Positions 54,109-63,368 are shown, counted from the first letter of the stretch. The stretch is 64,000 nt of DNA from Planktothrix sp. PCC 11201 (GCF_900009135.1 NZ_LT797710.1:225270-289269), one strand, 5' to 3'. The notes: generated by a model not told the origin, from the letters alone. Numbers and translations are program-made.

Positions 54109-55464
54109 TTAGGAGTCAAAATTTAACTTTTTAAAGTTTTTGTCCTGTCGAATCGGGTCAAAATCCGTTTCCCGTTTAACTAACTTTTGACAGGCTTCAG
54201 GATTTAAGCGCGTAGCCCGTTTTAGATTTTCCAGGGCTAATTCCACTTGCCCTTGAACCGCATAACATCGGGCTTTGTTATACCAAATTCGGTAAAAATC
54301 AGGACGAATTTTAGCCGCTTGATTATAGGATGAAATCGCCTCATCATACTTTTGAAGTTTCGCTAAAGCAAAGCCCCGATTATTCCAGGCATCCATATAA
54401 TTAGACTTTAAATCAATAGCTCGTTGGTAGGATAAAATCGCAGCTTCATAATGATTCAGTTTTCCTAAAGCCACTCCTCGATTATTCCAAGCATCGGCAT
54501 AATTATATCGCAATTGAATCGCTCTTTCATAGGAGACAATTGCCTCATGATAGCGTTGTAATCGAGTCAGTGCTACCCCTCGATTATTCCAAACTTCTGC
54601 TAAATCCGGTTTGAATTTTAAACCCTCATCATAACTTTGAACTGCCCCTTCTAAATCCCCTTCTAAAAATAATTTATCTCCCTGTTTGGCTAAACTAATC
54701 GCTTGTCTAAGTTGTTCTTCCGGTTCAACTTCTGAAGCTGGAGTTTCCGCCCCCGTGTCTGGTGAAGATTTTTCCCCAACTTCGGTTTTTTCAGTTTCTG
54801 AAGCAGATGGTAAGAAAACCGGGATTAAAATATTCTCAGAATTATTAACCGGGGATGTTGTTTCTAGTGTGGCGGATTGATGATTTGTTTCGGGTAATAA
54901 TTCTCCCATGTCTGAAAGGGATTCATTTTTTTCTGCCTGTTCCACCCAAACCGCTTCAATGACTGGTAAAGCAGTTTGAGTCGTTAGAGTTTGTAAGGTT
55001 TCGTGGGCTAAATCATTTTTATTTTGCAATTGATATAAAATTTGTCTAGCTTCGGTAAGTACCCGTTCCATCTCCGTCAGGGTATCGGTTTTGAGACTTT
55101 CAATTTCCTGCTCTGCGGATGCCGTTTGTTGGGCTAATTTTTTCAGTAAAAACCAAACTCCACAGGCTGCGATCGTATTCAACAGCAATAACAATAGTAA
55201 AATTAAACTTAATAATGCCAGATAGCGACGGAAGGTATTATCAACCTGATTTTCTACTTGATTTTTAATCTCCTGTTCCCGGACAGAAGATTCTGATAAC
55301 GGGGAATTTTGAGCCAGGGAATATGTGGATAAACAGGTAAAAAACAGTAAAATGGTAACGGTAGCAATCTGGCTCCGTTGATCAAATAGCTTAGGTGTGA
55401 ACTTCCCCACTGTCCCAAATCGACAAAAGGCGAAGGTGAGCGCAAATTTGTTTTTGTTTTTCAT
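54109..55464 (-). CDS. Membrane-anchored TPR protein
   Basis: A 451-residue protein with a signal-anchor near the N-terminus (about 26-50), a second span (LALLSLILLLLLLLNTIAACG, about 84-104), a coiled coil and an acidic linker, then five TPR units (about 255-420, such as AEVWNNRGVALTRLQRYHEA, ADAWNNRGVALGKLNHYEA and MDAWNNRGFALAKLQKYDEA). The TPRs are expected in the cytosol and bind proteins. The ATG at 55464 (MKNKNKFALTF) is preferred over 55533. It is followed by a 192-residue membrane protein (53517). Confidence 0.8.
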   Translation of the reverse strand: MKNKNKFALTFAFCRFGTVGKFTPKLFDQRSQIATVTILLFFTCLSTYSLAQNSPLSESSVREQEIKNQVENQVDNTFRRYLALLSLILLLLLLLNTIAACGVWFLLKKLAQQTASAEQEIESLKTDTLTEMERVLTEARQILYQLQNKNDLAHETLQTLTTQTALPVIEAVWVEQAEKNESLSDMGELLPETNHQSATLETTSPVNNSENILIPVFLPSASETEKTEVGEKSSPDTGAETPASEVEPEEQLRQAISLAKQGDKLFLEGDLEGAVQSYDEGLKFKPDLAEVWNNRGVALTRLQRYHEAIVSYERAIQLRYNYADAWNNRGVALGKLNHYEAAILSYQRAIDLKSNYMDAWNNRGFALAKLQKYDEAISSYNQAAKIRPDFYRIWYNKARCYAVQGQVELALENLKRATRLNPEACQKLVKRETDFDPIRQDKNFKKLNFDS

Positions 55465-55551
55465 ATCATCTAAGCGTGAATTGAGGAAATCCAAATTGGA
55501 TATCCCCAGGATCAAATTATTGAAGAACAGCAAGAATTAAGAAATATTATC

Positions 55552-56169
55552 ATGTCTGAGTGGATCGAGATCGGGACTATTGTTGCGGCTCACGGGTTAA
55601 CAGGAGAAGTGCGGGTTTATCCCAATTCGGATTTTCCTGAACGATTTATCGAACCGGGTCAGCGCTGGTTATTACATCCCGGACAAACTGAACCTGAACC
55701 CGTGGAATTTTTGGGCGGCTATTTGATGCCCAGTAAAGGCATTTATGTGGTTGAAATTGAAGGAATTGAAGATCGAAATCAGGCGGAGGCGTTACAGGGC
55801 TGTCCATTATTGATTACCGACCAAGATCGTCCCTATTTAGAGGAAGGCGAATTTTATGTTTTAGATTTAATTGGGTTGGAAGTCTTTGACCAAAGAAAAG
55901 CGCAAGTGATTGGAAAAGTCATAGATGTGATTTCAGCCGGGAATGATTTACTCGAAGTGGAGTTAAATTCCCCAACTCCCACCCAAGATACCCTCGTTTC
56001 TGAACCGATTCCCGAGGGGATTCATCGTAAATCTAAAAAGAAACGTAAACCTAAACCCCTACCTACGGTTTTGATTCCCTTTGTTAAAGAGATTGTTCCA
56101 GTTGTGGATTTAGAACAAAAACGGATTGAAATTACCCCGCCCTCTGGGTTAATTGAGGAAACGGTGTGA
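55552..56169 (+). CDS. rimM: Ribosome maturation factor RimM
   Basis: RimM helps mature the 30S head by binding S19. The 205-residue protein has [20 protein letters not shown] at the N-terminal barrel and [16 protein letters not shown] at the PRC barrel. A basic insertion [11 protein letters not shown] (about 160-170) precedes the ending [20 protein letters not shown]. It is divergent from the TPR gene by 87 bp from the chosen start. Confidence 0.93.
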   Translation: MSEWIEIGTIVAAHGLTGEVRVYPNSDFPERFIEPGQRWLLHPGQTEPEPVEFLGGYLMPSKGIYVVEIEGIEDRNQAEALQGCPLLITDQDRPYLEEGEFYVLDLIGLEVFDQRKAQVIGKVIDVISAGNDLLEVELNSPTPTQDTLVSEPIPEGIHRKSKKKRKPKPLPTVLIPFVKEIVPVVDLEQKRIEITPPSGLIEETV

Positions 56170-56230
56170 ACGAAACCTTTTCTTAACAGGCTGTGTGATA
56201 GACTCTAATCTTGCTGTCTGAGATCTTGCC

Positions 56231-56500
56231 ATGACTGACTTAATTAACGATTCACTGGAAAACCTACCACGCGAGGTTAGGGTGAACCAACTTCGCAATT
56301 TGATCGAAACCCTGCATATTGCTGATGAAATTGCTACCAAGGGCTACTTAATCAGTAGTTCTGAACTGGCTGATCTCATGGATATTAATGCTAGTGCTGT
56401 CACCAGTCGAGGGGATAACTGGGCCTGGCGCAATTGGGAAGTATCCAGAGTGCGGCGAGAAGGTAATCAAATTCTCTGGCAGTTGGAACGAGTTAACTAG
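56231..56500 (+). CDS. Small conserved cyanobacterial protein
   Basis: An 89-residue soluble protein starting MTDLINDSLENLPREVRVNQ and with LIETLHIADEIATKGYLISS, ELADLMDINASAVTSRGDNW. The helices around ELADLMDINASAVTSR could form a DNA-binding helix-turn-helix. The end GNQILWQLERVN is a beta-like tail. It follows rimM by 61 bp on the same strand. Function unproven; a DNA-binding role is inferred only from the HTH-like word. Confidence 0.65.
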   Translation: MTDLINDSLENLPREVRVNQLRNLIETLHIADEIATKGYLISSSELADLMDINASAVTSRGDNWAWRNWEVSRVRREGNQILWQLERVN

Positions 56501-56620
56501 CAGTTTGCTGACCGTTGATTGTTTATTGTCGAGTGCTGATTTAGTAAAGTTCTCCCTCATAACGGGGGAGAACTTTATAGGCTTTTAATTTTGTCCAAAG
56601 TTAAATATTTAGCGATCGCC

Positions 56621-56986
56621 CTATTTTAAAATTCTGTTTTTATGTATTTTCTCTAACACAGGACATAACTTCACGGCGTTAATTACCTTAGCCTGTCCAG
56701 CATCACTCAAAAATCCTCTTGAACTAATCAACTCACTAGCATTAAAAGTAAACCCTGCCGTACAATCAACGTGAGAATTATACTTCAGAAAATTATGCTC
56801 GCTCGCAATAATTTCTGCCTCACAACATAGCAAATAATCTCTATTCTGAATATAGTTATTAATTTTGGAATTAATCATAAATCCATAAGGTGAAGGATCA
56901 ATATATGCGATTAAAACAAACTTATCCTTGGGTGGCTTACTATAACGGCAAGATTGCACATAAAATATTTCCCACTTTGCTGGCAT
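56621..56986 (-). CDS. Candidate toxin partner of the Panacea-domain protein
   Basis: A 121-residue protein, MPAKWEIFYVQSCRYSKPPK then FVLIAYIDPSPYGFMINSKI and HVDCTAGFTFNASELISSRG, ending in the basic KIHKNRILK. It is beta-rich at first, like PemK/MazF-type barrels, but no catalytic motif is clear. It follows a Panacea (DUF4065) gene by 11 bp, the position where a toxin is expected in such operons. Family unknown. The function as toxin is inferred from position. Confidence 0.55.
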   Translation of the reverse strand: MPAKWEIFYVQSCRYSKPPKDKFVLIAYIDPSPYGFMINSKINNYIQNRDYLLCCEAEIIASEHNFLKYNSHVDCTAGFTFNASELISSRGFLSDAGQAKVINAVKLCPVLEKIHKNRILK

Positions 56987-56997
56987 AAAGTTCTAAA

Positions 56998-57549
56998 CTA
57001 TGGGTGTGGATTTTGCAAATGTTCAAGCAGTTCTTCGGAATTATCAAAGGTTTTGATCATATCTTCCACATTAATTATATCGTTCTCATCCGCAGATTCC
57101 CAGGCGCGATCATGACTTAACTGCGTAAGCTCTGCAAAAGATAAATTTCCATATTTTGTTGCTGAATGTTCTAAACATTCAATATCAGAATCACTCAAAA
57201 AATCTGTATTAGACTCTCTTAGTTTTTTGATGTCATGCTTATCAACTATCTTGAAAGCATGAAGAACCTGTTCAGATATTTCTCTAGGTGGCTGAAAGCT
57301 AGGAGACAAATCTCCACGCACTAATTTCAGTAAATCATAAATCTGACTTGGTACGGGGCCATGTTTCATGGCGTAATAGCTATCGCCAAAAATAAGTCTC
57401 CCATATCTTTCTAAGTGTTCCTTATCTGCAAAATATAAAACTTTAGAAACACGATGCAACGTTGGTTGAGCCTTATTCTCTAATAGCTCTAATATGTAAA
57501 GAACAGATTCTATTCCTTTCTCAATATTAAAATCAAATTGGTATTCCAT
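56998..57549 (-). CDS. Panacea-domain (DUF4065) protein, probable antitoxin
   Basis: A 183-residue protein with a Panacea (DUF4065/SocA-like) domain: VLYILELLENKAQPTLHRVS, KVLYFADKEHLERYGRLIFG and SYYAMKHGPVPSQIYDLL are typical. Panacea proteins act as antitoxins for many unrelated toxins in two-gene operons. The C-terminal 60 residues (FAELTQLSHDRAWESA) are the usual end of this domain. The next gene, 11 bp on, would be the toxin. Neighbours are otherwise housekeeping. Confidence 0.8.
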   Translation of the reverse strand: MEYQFDFNIEKGIESVLYILELLENKAQPTLHRVSKVLYFADKEHLERYGRLIFGDSYYAMKHGPVPSQIYDLLKLVRGDLSPSFQPPREISEQVLHAFKIVDKHDIKKLRESNTDFLSDSDIECLEHSATKYGNLSFAELTQLSHDRAWESADENDIINVEDMIKTFDNSEELLEHLQNPHP

Positions 57550-57764
57550 AAGAATATTTCCCTAATTACACTAACAAACAATTCCTGACACCATTACAGA
57601 AACACAAAAATTCAGTAATCGGCACTCTTGGCAAGTAGTAATCGGATGTTTCAATTATAGCAATACTAAGGACAGTTTTCTAAGACTTAACAAATATTTG
57701 CAAACACAAAATTAGACTTGGAAAAAAACCAGATAATCAAAAATTCATCATCAATTTTTAGGTT

Positions 57765-58994
57765 TTAATTCTTTTCATAGGTTCTCCCTCGCCATTGAAT
57801 TTGAGTCTGAGTTGCTGATATCCATAATCGTAATACGGCGACCGGATCAGCTAAGGGAGATAACCAAAATACCCAAGGCATTTGAGCTTGACTCAAATCA
57901 TAGGATAAAGAAATTGCGGCGGTTAATATTATCCGTAAAAATACTAAAAAACCGTTTAATCCTAATAGGGTTAAACTCAAAAAACCGGGTAAGGAAAGGT
58001 TAGAAGAAAAGCCTAGATTAATGAGTAATAATGGTAAGGGTAAAGCCTGAACTGCTAATAAGAGAAATAAATCTCCCCATAGTTGGGTTTTAGAACAAGC
58101 ATCTTTGAGATCGAGCGATCGCCCCCAACCCTCCCAAGTATCTTTTAACCCATCATACATTCTCACCGTTAACACATTTGCTCCATCTAAAAAACCCACT
58201 TTAAAGCCTTGTTGAGCGATATTTCTGGCTAAAGTTACATCATCACAAAAGGAATTTTTAGCACTCGAATATCCCCCGACTTTTTCTAATACCGAACGCC
58301 GACATAAAAAACATTGACCATTTGCCATGACTCGTTCGGGTTTTTGGGGCGATAAATCCGGTGATCCAAACCGATAAACTAAAGTCATTAATAGGGCAGG
58401 TTGTAACCACAATTCCCCTGGATATTTAAGAATAAATTTACAGGATAGGGATAATAAATCATATTGATTGGCGATCGCAGTTTTCACCACACTCGCCACT
58501 AAACCCGGTTGCGGGAGCGTATCCGCATCAATGCCTAAAATCCATTCACTTTTTTCAGAACTATTTAAAAAACCCGTATTTAAAGCCCAAGGACGACCCA
58601 CCCATTCTGGAGGTAAGGGATCATCTAAAATCAGTCTAAATCTCGGATCAGATTCAGCAAATTTTTCAATAATATCCTGGGTTCCATCCTGGGAATGACT
58701 ATCAACAATTAGGATTTCTCGTACTTCATAACTTTGCCGTGTTAGCCCTTCTAAACAGGGCGTTACCCTGGCAGCTTCGTTCAAGGTAGGAACCACAATA
58801 CTCACAGTTCCTAAGAGTTCTAAGGTGGGGTTTTGCGGTTGCAGAGGCGGAACCCGAATCGCCCCTTTTAATAACCGAGACAATAAAATAATTGCGGCGG
58901 GAATTTGCAAGAGTAATATAACCCCAAAAAATAATATAACCCAGGAATTAGTCTCTAAAAAATCAGGAATTGTTAATAAAATTGGATTCAACAT
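57765..58994 (-). CDS. cruG: Carotenoid 2'-O-glycosyltransferase CruG-like
   Basis: A family 2 glycosyltransferase of about 409 residues. After an N-terminal span (about 15-38) it has VSIVVPTLNEAARVTPCLEG, the ILIVDSHSQDG and GIDADTLPQPG DxD-type motifs, and DDVTLARNIAQQGFKVG, then two or three C-terminal spans. Cyanobacterial CruG adds sugar to the myxol backbone; here it sits next to cruF, as in Synechococcus PCC 7002. The ATG at 58994 gives MLNPILLTIPDFLE; the frame extends to 59027. The terminator at 59073-59103 separates it from cruF. Confidence 0.85.
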   Translation of the reverse strand: MLNPILLTIPDFLETNSWVILFFGVILLLQIPAAIILLSRLLKGAIRVPPLQPQNPTLELLGTVSIVVPTLNEAARVTPCLEGLTRQSYEVREILIVDSHSQDGTQDIIEKFAESDPRFRLILDDPLPPEWVGRPWALNTGFLNSSEKSEWILGIDADTLPQPGLVASVVKTAIANQYDLLSLSCKFILKYPGELWLQPALLMTLVYRFGSPDLSPQKPERVMANGQCFLCRRSVLEKVGGYSSAKNSFCDDVTLARNIAQQGFKVGFLDGANVLTVRMYDGLKDTWEGWGRSLDLKDACSKTQLWGDLFLLLAVQALPLPLLLINLGFSSNLSLPGFLSLTLLGLNGFLVFLRIILTAAISLSYDLSQAQMPWVFWLSPLADPVAVLRLWISATQTQIQWRGRTYEKN

Positions 58995-59072
58995 TAAAAT
59001 TAGTATAGAAGGGAATAGGAAACACAAAGGTACAAAGAAGAATAATTAAGAGGATATTAAATATTTTCCCAT

Positions 59073-59103
59073 AAAAAAGAATGGGCAAAGCCCATCCTCT
59101 TTA
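59073..59103 (-). terminator. Rho-independent terminator after cruF
   Basis: Read on the minus strand, GGATGGGC TTT GCCCATTC forms a GC-rich hairpin with a T-run (TTTTTT) right after it, 12 bp past the cruF stop. It implies that cruF and cruG are not one simple transcript. Confidence 0.85.
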
Positions 59104-59114
59104 AATCTTAATGC

Positions 59115-60032
59115 TTACTTTGCAACCACTTCAACGGCTGAGGGAGTAATATTATCACTAGATAATAAACTTTCCATGGTATCTAAAGAGGGTTTAGCAT
59201 TCCACCAGAAAACGATCGCCGGAACCACTCCAAATAGAATACTTAAAGCCACGGGAAACAGGAAACGAGCATCTAATTCGACAACGGTAATCGCCGCTCC
59301 AAAAAAGAAATTGGTGATATAAACAATCAGAGGTAAGGTTAATTGGGAGCGAGACAAAGCAATCGGAGTTTTGCGCCATAAAAACGCCCCAACGCCCATA
59401 AAAATAAAGCCAGTTCCCATCCATCCAGCTAAATTACGATAGGGCATTCCAAAGAATTCACCAACTTCTTGAAATTGCCAAAAGGGAAAAGTAGCCTGAC
59501 TCATGGCGGGGTCTAATACTAAGTCCCAAGCGGTTAGTAATATAGCCCCTAACGCTAAGACTGAAAGTTGACGTACCCAACTGTCTCCCATTTTTAATTT
59601 TAAACCCGCCCGGGCTAACAAATAGCAAGTTAAGCCCATATAGAACCAAGATAATGGAATAGTAAAGGGAACCAGTCCGGCGATTTTATAACCTAAACCA
59701 CTCAAATATTGATAATGACCAAAGGGAAATCCGGTGCTGGTTCCTAAAAGTTCACTGGATAAGGATAACAATAGGGATGGAATCATAAAAGCTAAGGTTG
59801 TTCCTAACCCTAAAGTTCTATAGCCATATAATGCCAGCGTCGCTGCCCCAAAAACAATATAAGCTACGCCTCCGGTCGCCATACTCCAGACGAAGATATT
59901 CATCCCCATAGGAGGTAAATTAGCGACCAGTTCAGGGTTCGGGAGAATAAACAATAACCCTGTCAGTCCAAATAGGGTTGACACAACGTGAGCCGTGAGG
60001 CAAAATCGTTCCGCAATTGACTTGTGCTTCAT
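59115..60032 (-). CDS. cruF: Carotenoid 1',2'-hydratase CruF
   Basis: CruF adds water at the 1',2' double bond of gamma-carotene in myxol-type carotenoid synthesis. The 305-residue protein has about seven spans and the family's PFGHYQYLSGLGYKIAGLVP, AWDLVLDPAMSQ and GMPYRNLAGWMGTGFIFMG segments, with conserved Asp/His residues. AAGGAG lies 5 bp before the ATG at 60032; an upstream TTG (60065) is unlikely. cruG follows on the same strand. Confidence 0.88.
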   Translation of the reverse strand: MKHKSIAERFCLTAHVVSTLFGLTGLLFILPNPELVANLPPMGMNIFVWSMATGGVAYIVFGAATLALYGYRTLGLGTTLAFMIPSLLLSLSSELLGTSTGFPFGHYQYLSGLGYKIAGLVPFTIPLSWFYMGLTCYLLARAGLKLKMGDSWVRQLSVLALGAILLTAWDLVLDPAMSQATFPFWQFQEVGEFFGMPYRNLAGWMGTGFIFMGVGAFLWRKTPIALSRSQLTLPLIVYITNFFFGAAITVVELDARFLFPVALSILFGVVPAIVFWWNAKPSLDTMESLLSSDNITPSAVEVVAK

Positions 60033-60245
60033 GGGACTCCTTGAAAAAGTATTAAGATACGTCAAGCGTTTTGGGTGAATTTTACAAATCTTTAAACAAG
60101 GATATACCCTTTTGTGCTAGATCAGGTGTACTCTCCCCCCATATCCCGGTGGGATAAGTCTTATTAATACTTTGGGGCACTTAGAGGTTGTTTTTATAAT
60201 TTAACTTAAGAATTTTAGAACAGACGGGCTGCGGTAGGATGGGAG

Positions 60246-60268
60246 TGCAAATCGGATGTCGGTTTGCA
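60246..60268. promoter_or_regulatory. Inverted repeat upstream of CofE-like gene
   Basis: TGCAAA and TTTGCA are separated by 11 bases (TCGGATGTCGG) 35 bp before the start at 60303. It may be an operator for the downstream gene, or a simple foldback. No protein is known to bind it. Confidence 0.3.
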
Positions 60269-60302
60269 TTAACTACGCAAATTTAAAAGGGGAAGTGGTG
60301 TA

Positions 60303-61490
60303 ATGGCAGCAGGTTTGAGCCTGGTAACAACAGCCGCATTAGTTTTACTAGGTTTAGGAACATTGGGGCTAGAAATTCAATATCGTCTGCGTCCGGGGAA
60401 TAAACTAGAACTCACACAGGGAGAATGGAATCTGGATTTATCCGACGACCGCCATTATGTCTTGCGGGGAGAACTGGAGTTCCAGAACCTGACCTCAAAT
60501 CTGGAGATTATGATACCGGAAGTCAGAGCCCAACTGACCCTTTTGTCTAAAGCGAGTTTAGACGGGGTGAAACACACAATTAAAGTGATTCCCGCCCATA
60601 TTGATGCAGGTGCTAGGGAAGATAACTATTGGTTTGGGTATATTGTTAAAGCCCAAAAAACCACCCGCATTAAAGTTTTAATTGAAATCGAAGGGATTGA
60701 TCTCAGAGCTTTACAATCGGCTTGGGTGAAAGTTAAGTATCTGACCTACGGGCCCCAAGGACGCATCCCCAAAGTGCGCCACCTTGTCCTCCCTCTCCAA
60801 TATCCCGATCCGACCCTGGCTCCGAATAAACGAGTCGTAGAAGGAGTTGCCGAAGTTTATCCGATTCGTACCCATTTATTAACCCATATCGATGATCCCG
60901 TTGAGGTGATTAAAAGGTATGTGCTTCCCCATGCTCAAGCCGGGGATATTGTCACCTTGGGAGAAACCCCCGTCGCCCTAATGCAAGGACGATTTTATCA
61001 TCCTAGCCAAATCAAGCCGGGATGGGTGGCTCAACGGGTCTGTTATTTCTTTATGCCTACTTCCAGTTTAGCCACGGCCTGCGGGATGCAAACCTTAGTG
61101 AATCAGGTCGGATCAGCCCGGGTATTATTTGCTATCGTGGTAGGAACTATCGCCAAACTGCTCGGGAAACCAGGGGTGTTTTATCAATTGGCTGGAGAAC
61201 AAGCCCGATTGATTGATGATGTGACCGGAACCCTACCCCCCTATGATCAATTTATTGTCTTAGGGCCAGATGATCCTCAAAACGTGGTCAACACCCTACA
61301 AAAAGAAACGGGATTGGGAGCGGCAATTGTAGACGTGAATGATTTAAAAGCCGTTAAAATATTAGCAGCAACCTCCGGTCTTTCCCCTGCTTTGATCGAG
61401 CAAGCCTTAAGAAGTAATCCCGCCGGAAATGCCGATGAGCAAACCCCACTGGTACTCATTCGCCCTTTATCAGTGATCAGTCATCAGTAA
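60303..61490 (+). CDS. CofE-like (F420-0:glutamyl ligase family) protein
   Basis: A 395-residue protein with an N-terminal membrane anchor (about 5-25), a beta-rich domain (about 30-190) and a C-terminal CofE-like domain (about 190-380): EVYPIRTHLLTHIDDPVEVI, AGDIVTLGETPVALMQGR and DDVTGTLPPYDQFIVLGPDD. CofE adds glutamate to F420-0 in F420 makers; cyanobacteria mostly do not make F420, so the substrate is unclear. The last residues LSVISHQ read from an ATCAGT repeat. The gene is conserved in cyanobacteria. Confidence 0.65.
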   Translation: MAAGLSLVTTAALVLLGLGTLGLEIQYRLRPGNKLELTQGEWNLDLSDDRHYVLRGELEFQNLTSNLEIMIPEVRAQLTLLSKASLDGVKHTIKVIPAHIDAGAREDNYWFGYIVKAQKTTRIKVLIEIEGIDLRALQSAWVKVKYLTYGPQGRIPKVRHLVLPLQYPDPTLAPNKRVVEGVAEVYPIRTHLLTHIDDPVEVIKRYVLPHAQAGDIVTLGETPVALMQGRFYHPSQIKPGWVAQRVCYFFMPTSSLATACGMQTLVNQVGSARVLFAIVVGTIAKLLGKPGVFYQLAGEQARLIDDVTGTLPPYDQFIVLGPDDPQNVVNTLQKETGLGAAIVDVNDLKAVKILAATSGLSPALIEQALRSNPAGNADEQTPLVLIRPLSVISHQ

Positions 61491-61503
61491 TCAGTTATCA
61501 GTG
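61470..61503. repeat. ATCAGT-type repeat at a gene end
   Basis: Units of TGATCAGT, TCATCAGT, TAATCAGT and TTATCAGT cover the last codons and stop of the CofE-like gene and the following spacer. Confidence 0.7.
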
Positions 61504-61612
61504 TCAGAGTCTCAGTTGAAACCTACTGATTATTAATTGAATCTTAACTGTTTAGAATTAACTGCCCATTGCAGATCACTGTATTAGGGGCGGGTTTACC
61601 TAGGTTTATGTA

Positions 61613-62824
61613 ATGAATTTATTTCTTTCCCAAAATCAAAACCAGTTTAATCTTCGCCCGTTTCAATACCGAGACTTAGAGGCGATTGAACAGCTATATG
61701 ACCAAGCTGATGACACGGCGTCGGCCCAGGAGTTAGAATACCTGCGTCGGTGGTATGGGTTGCTAAAATTTTTAAGTTGGTTTCCGAACCCCTGCCAAAA
61801 TTTATTTAATGCCTATATTGCTGAACAATTCGGTCAAGTTTTGGGGATGATTAAGGTCTCTCCCTTCAACACCACCCGCAGCACTTGGCGAATTGATCGA
61901 GTATTTGTAGATCAGTTAAATAATCAAAGCAGTATCGGTTCACAACTGTTACGGTATTGTTTTGAAACCCTTTGGGAAGCACGAACCTGGCTATTAGAAG
62001 TGAATGTTAATGATAGCGGTTTGATGGCACTCTATCGGCAAAATGGGTTTCAACCCTTAGCTCAAATCACCTATTGGGTGGTGGAACCGGAACTACTGCA
62101 AACCTTGGCAAATTCTCAACCGGATTTACCCAACCTCTTACCCGTCAGTAATGCGGATGCCCAACTGCTGTATCAACTAGATACGGTTTCCATGCCTCCG
62201 TTGTTGCGACAAGTATTTGACCGTCATATTTTAGATTTTAAAACCAGTTTTATTCAGGCTCTTGTGGATGCGATCAAACAATGGTTTAGCCGCAGTGAAC
62301 AGGTCAGTGGCTATGTGTTTGAACCCCAACGAAAAGCGGCAATTGGATATTTTCAGGTGCAGTTATCCCGGGATGGCAGTCAACCCCATGTTGCTGAGTT
62401 AACCGTGCATCCGGCCTATACCTGGCTTTACCCCGAATTACTATCCCAGATGGCCCATTTAGCCCAGGAATTTAGCCCCCAGTCCCTAAAATTGGCATCG
62501 GCTGACTATCAACCCGAACGAGAAGCCTATTTAGAAAAAATTGGAGCCACCCGGGTGGAACATACCTTGTTAATGTCCCGTTCCGTTTGGCATAAATTAC
62601 GGGAGTCTAAATCTTCCCTGGAAGGGTTGCAATTATCCGATGTCTTACCAAGTTGGCAACCTGCCCATAAACCCGTACCCACTCCGATGTCTTGGTTGGG
62701 GCCAACGGTTAAACATCCTTCCCCAGTACAAAAATCTACCGTCGAGGGGATCTCTGAAACACCGGAATTAGACCCGAAAAACTCCACCCAAAAGTCCTTA
62801 GATTTACCGTCTGATCCTGTGTAA
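61613..62824 (+). CDS. GNAT family N-acetyltransferase
   Basis: A 403-residue protein with an N-terminal GNAT domain (about 10-160: LRPFQYRDLEAIEQLYDQAD, GSQLLRYCFETLWEA and NDSGLMALYRQNGFQPL) and a second GNAT-like half (about 220-330). The C-terminal 70 residues are Pro/Ser-rich and disordered. Substrate unknown. It lies 2 bp from ruvX, so the two share transcription, and the order GNAT-ruvX-DUF3727 is commonly seen in cyanobacteria. Confidence 0.8.
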   Translation: MNLFLSQNQNQFNLRPFQYRDLEAIEQLYDQADDTASAQELEYLRRWYGLLKFLSWFPNPCQNLFNAYIAEQFGQVLGMIKVSPFNTTRSTWRIDRVFVDQLNNQSSIGSQLLRYCFETLWEARTWLLEVNVNDSGLMALYRQNGFQPLAQITYWVVEPELLQTLANSQPDLPNLLPVSNADAQLLYQLDTVSMPPLLRQVFDRHILDFKTSFIQALVDAIKQWFSRSEQVSGYVFEPQRKAAIGYFQVQLSRDGSQPHVAELTVHPAYTWLYPELLSQMAHLAQEFSPQSLKLASADYQPEREAYLEKIGATRVEHTLLMSRSVWHKLRESKSSLEGLQLSDVLPSWQPAHKPVPTPMSWLGPTVKHPSPVQKSTVEGISETPELDPKNSTQKSLDLPSDPV

Positions 62825-62826
62825 TT

Positions 62827-63264
62827 ATGGGAAAATCCCTGTTTATTTCCGCCTTGGGATTAGATATTGGTCGTAAACGGATTGGTGTCGCCGGTTGTGA
62901 TGGTACGGGCTTAATTGCGACGGGACTCACTACAATTCTGCGACGTTCTTTTGCCCAGGATATTGCTCAATTTCAAGACCTGGTACAGCAGAGGCAAGTA
63001 CAGGTATTAGTGGCAGGTTTACCCTACCATCTCGACGGTTCTTTGGGTTCTCAGGCTAAATATACACAAAACTATGCTCAACGGTTAGCCCATGCCTTGA
63101 ATTTACCCCTGGAATATATGGATGAACGGCTCACTTCCTACCAAGCAGAACAATTAATGATTGCGGACAATATTGCTCCCTCTCGCAATAAAAGCATGAT
63201 TGATCGCAAAGCCGCCGCCTTGATTTTGCAACAATGGTTAGACCAGAGGAGGCAGGGGAAGTAG
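62827..63264 (+). CDS. ruvX: Holliday junction resolvase-like RuvX (YqgF)
   Basis: A 145-residue protein of the YqgF family with ALGLDIGRKRIGVAGCDG, VLVAGLPYHLDGSLG, and YMDERLTSYQAEQLM, then AALILQQWLD. RuvX processes rRNA ends and perhaps recombination intermediates. It follows the GNAT gene by 2 bp. A CAGGGGGAG repeat follows (63250-63300). Confidence 0.92.
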   Translation: MGKSLFISALGLDIGRKRIGVAGCDGTGLIATGLTTILRRSFAQDIAQFQDLVQQRQVQVLVAGLPYHLDGSLGSQAKYTQNYAQRLAHALNLPLEYMDERLTSYQAEQLMIADNIAPSRNKSMIDRKAAALILQQWLDQRRQGK

Positions 63265-63300
63265 GGGGAGCAGGGGGAGCAGGGGGAGCATGGGGAGTAG
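63250..63300. repeat. GGGGGAGCA tandem repeat after ruvX
   Basis: GGGAAGTAGGGGGAGCAGGG, then GGAGCAGGGGGAGCATGGGG, a 9-bp tandem repeat, is the reverse of the CCCCCTGCT repeat at 18440 and 30172. It covers the end of ruvX and part of the space before the DUF3727 gene. Confidence 0.75.
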
Positions 63301-63368
63301 TGATTATTTTATCCCTGAATAAGTTGTTACCAGTAACGTTTAATATGGTTAAAAATAGTACGATATAA

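Noticed and set aside
56030..56065. Basic insertion in RimM as a sign of fusion or transfer
   Set aside because: A Lys/Arg-rich insertion in this loop is common in cyanobacterial RimM, as far as I know, so it is not unusual.
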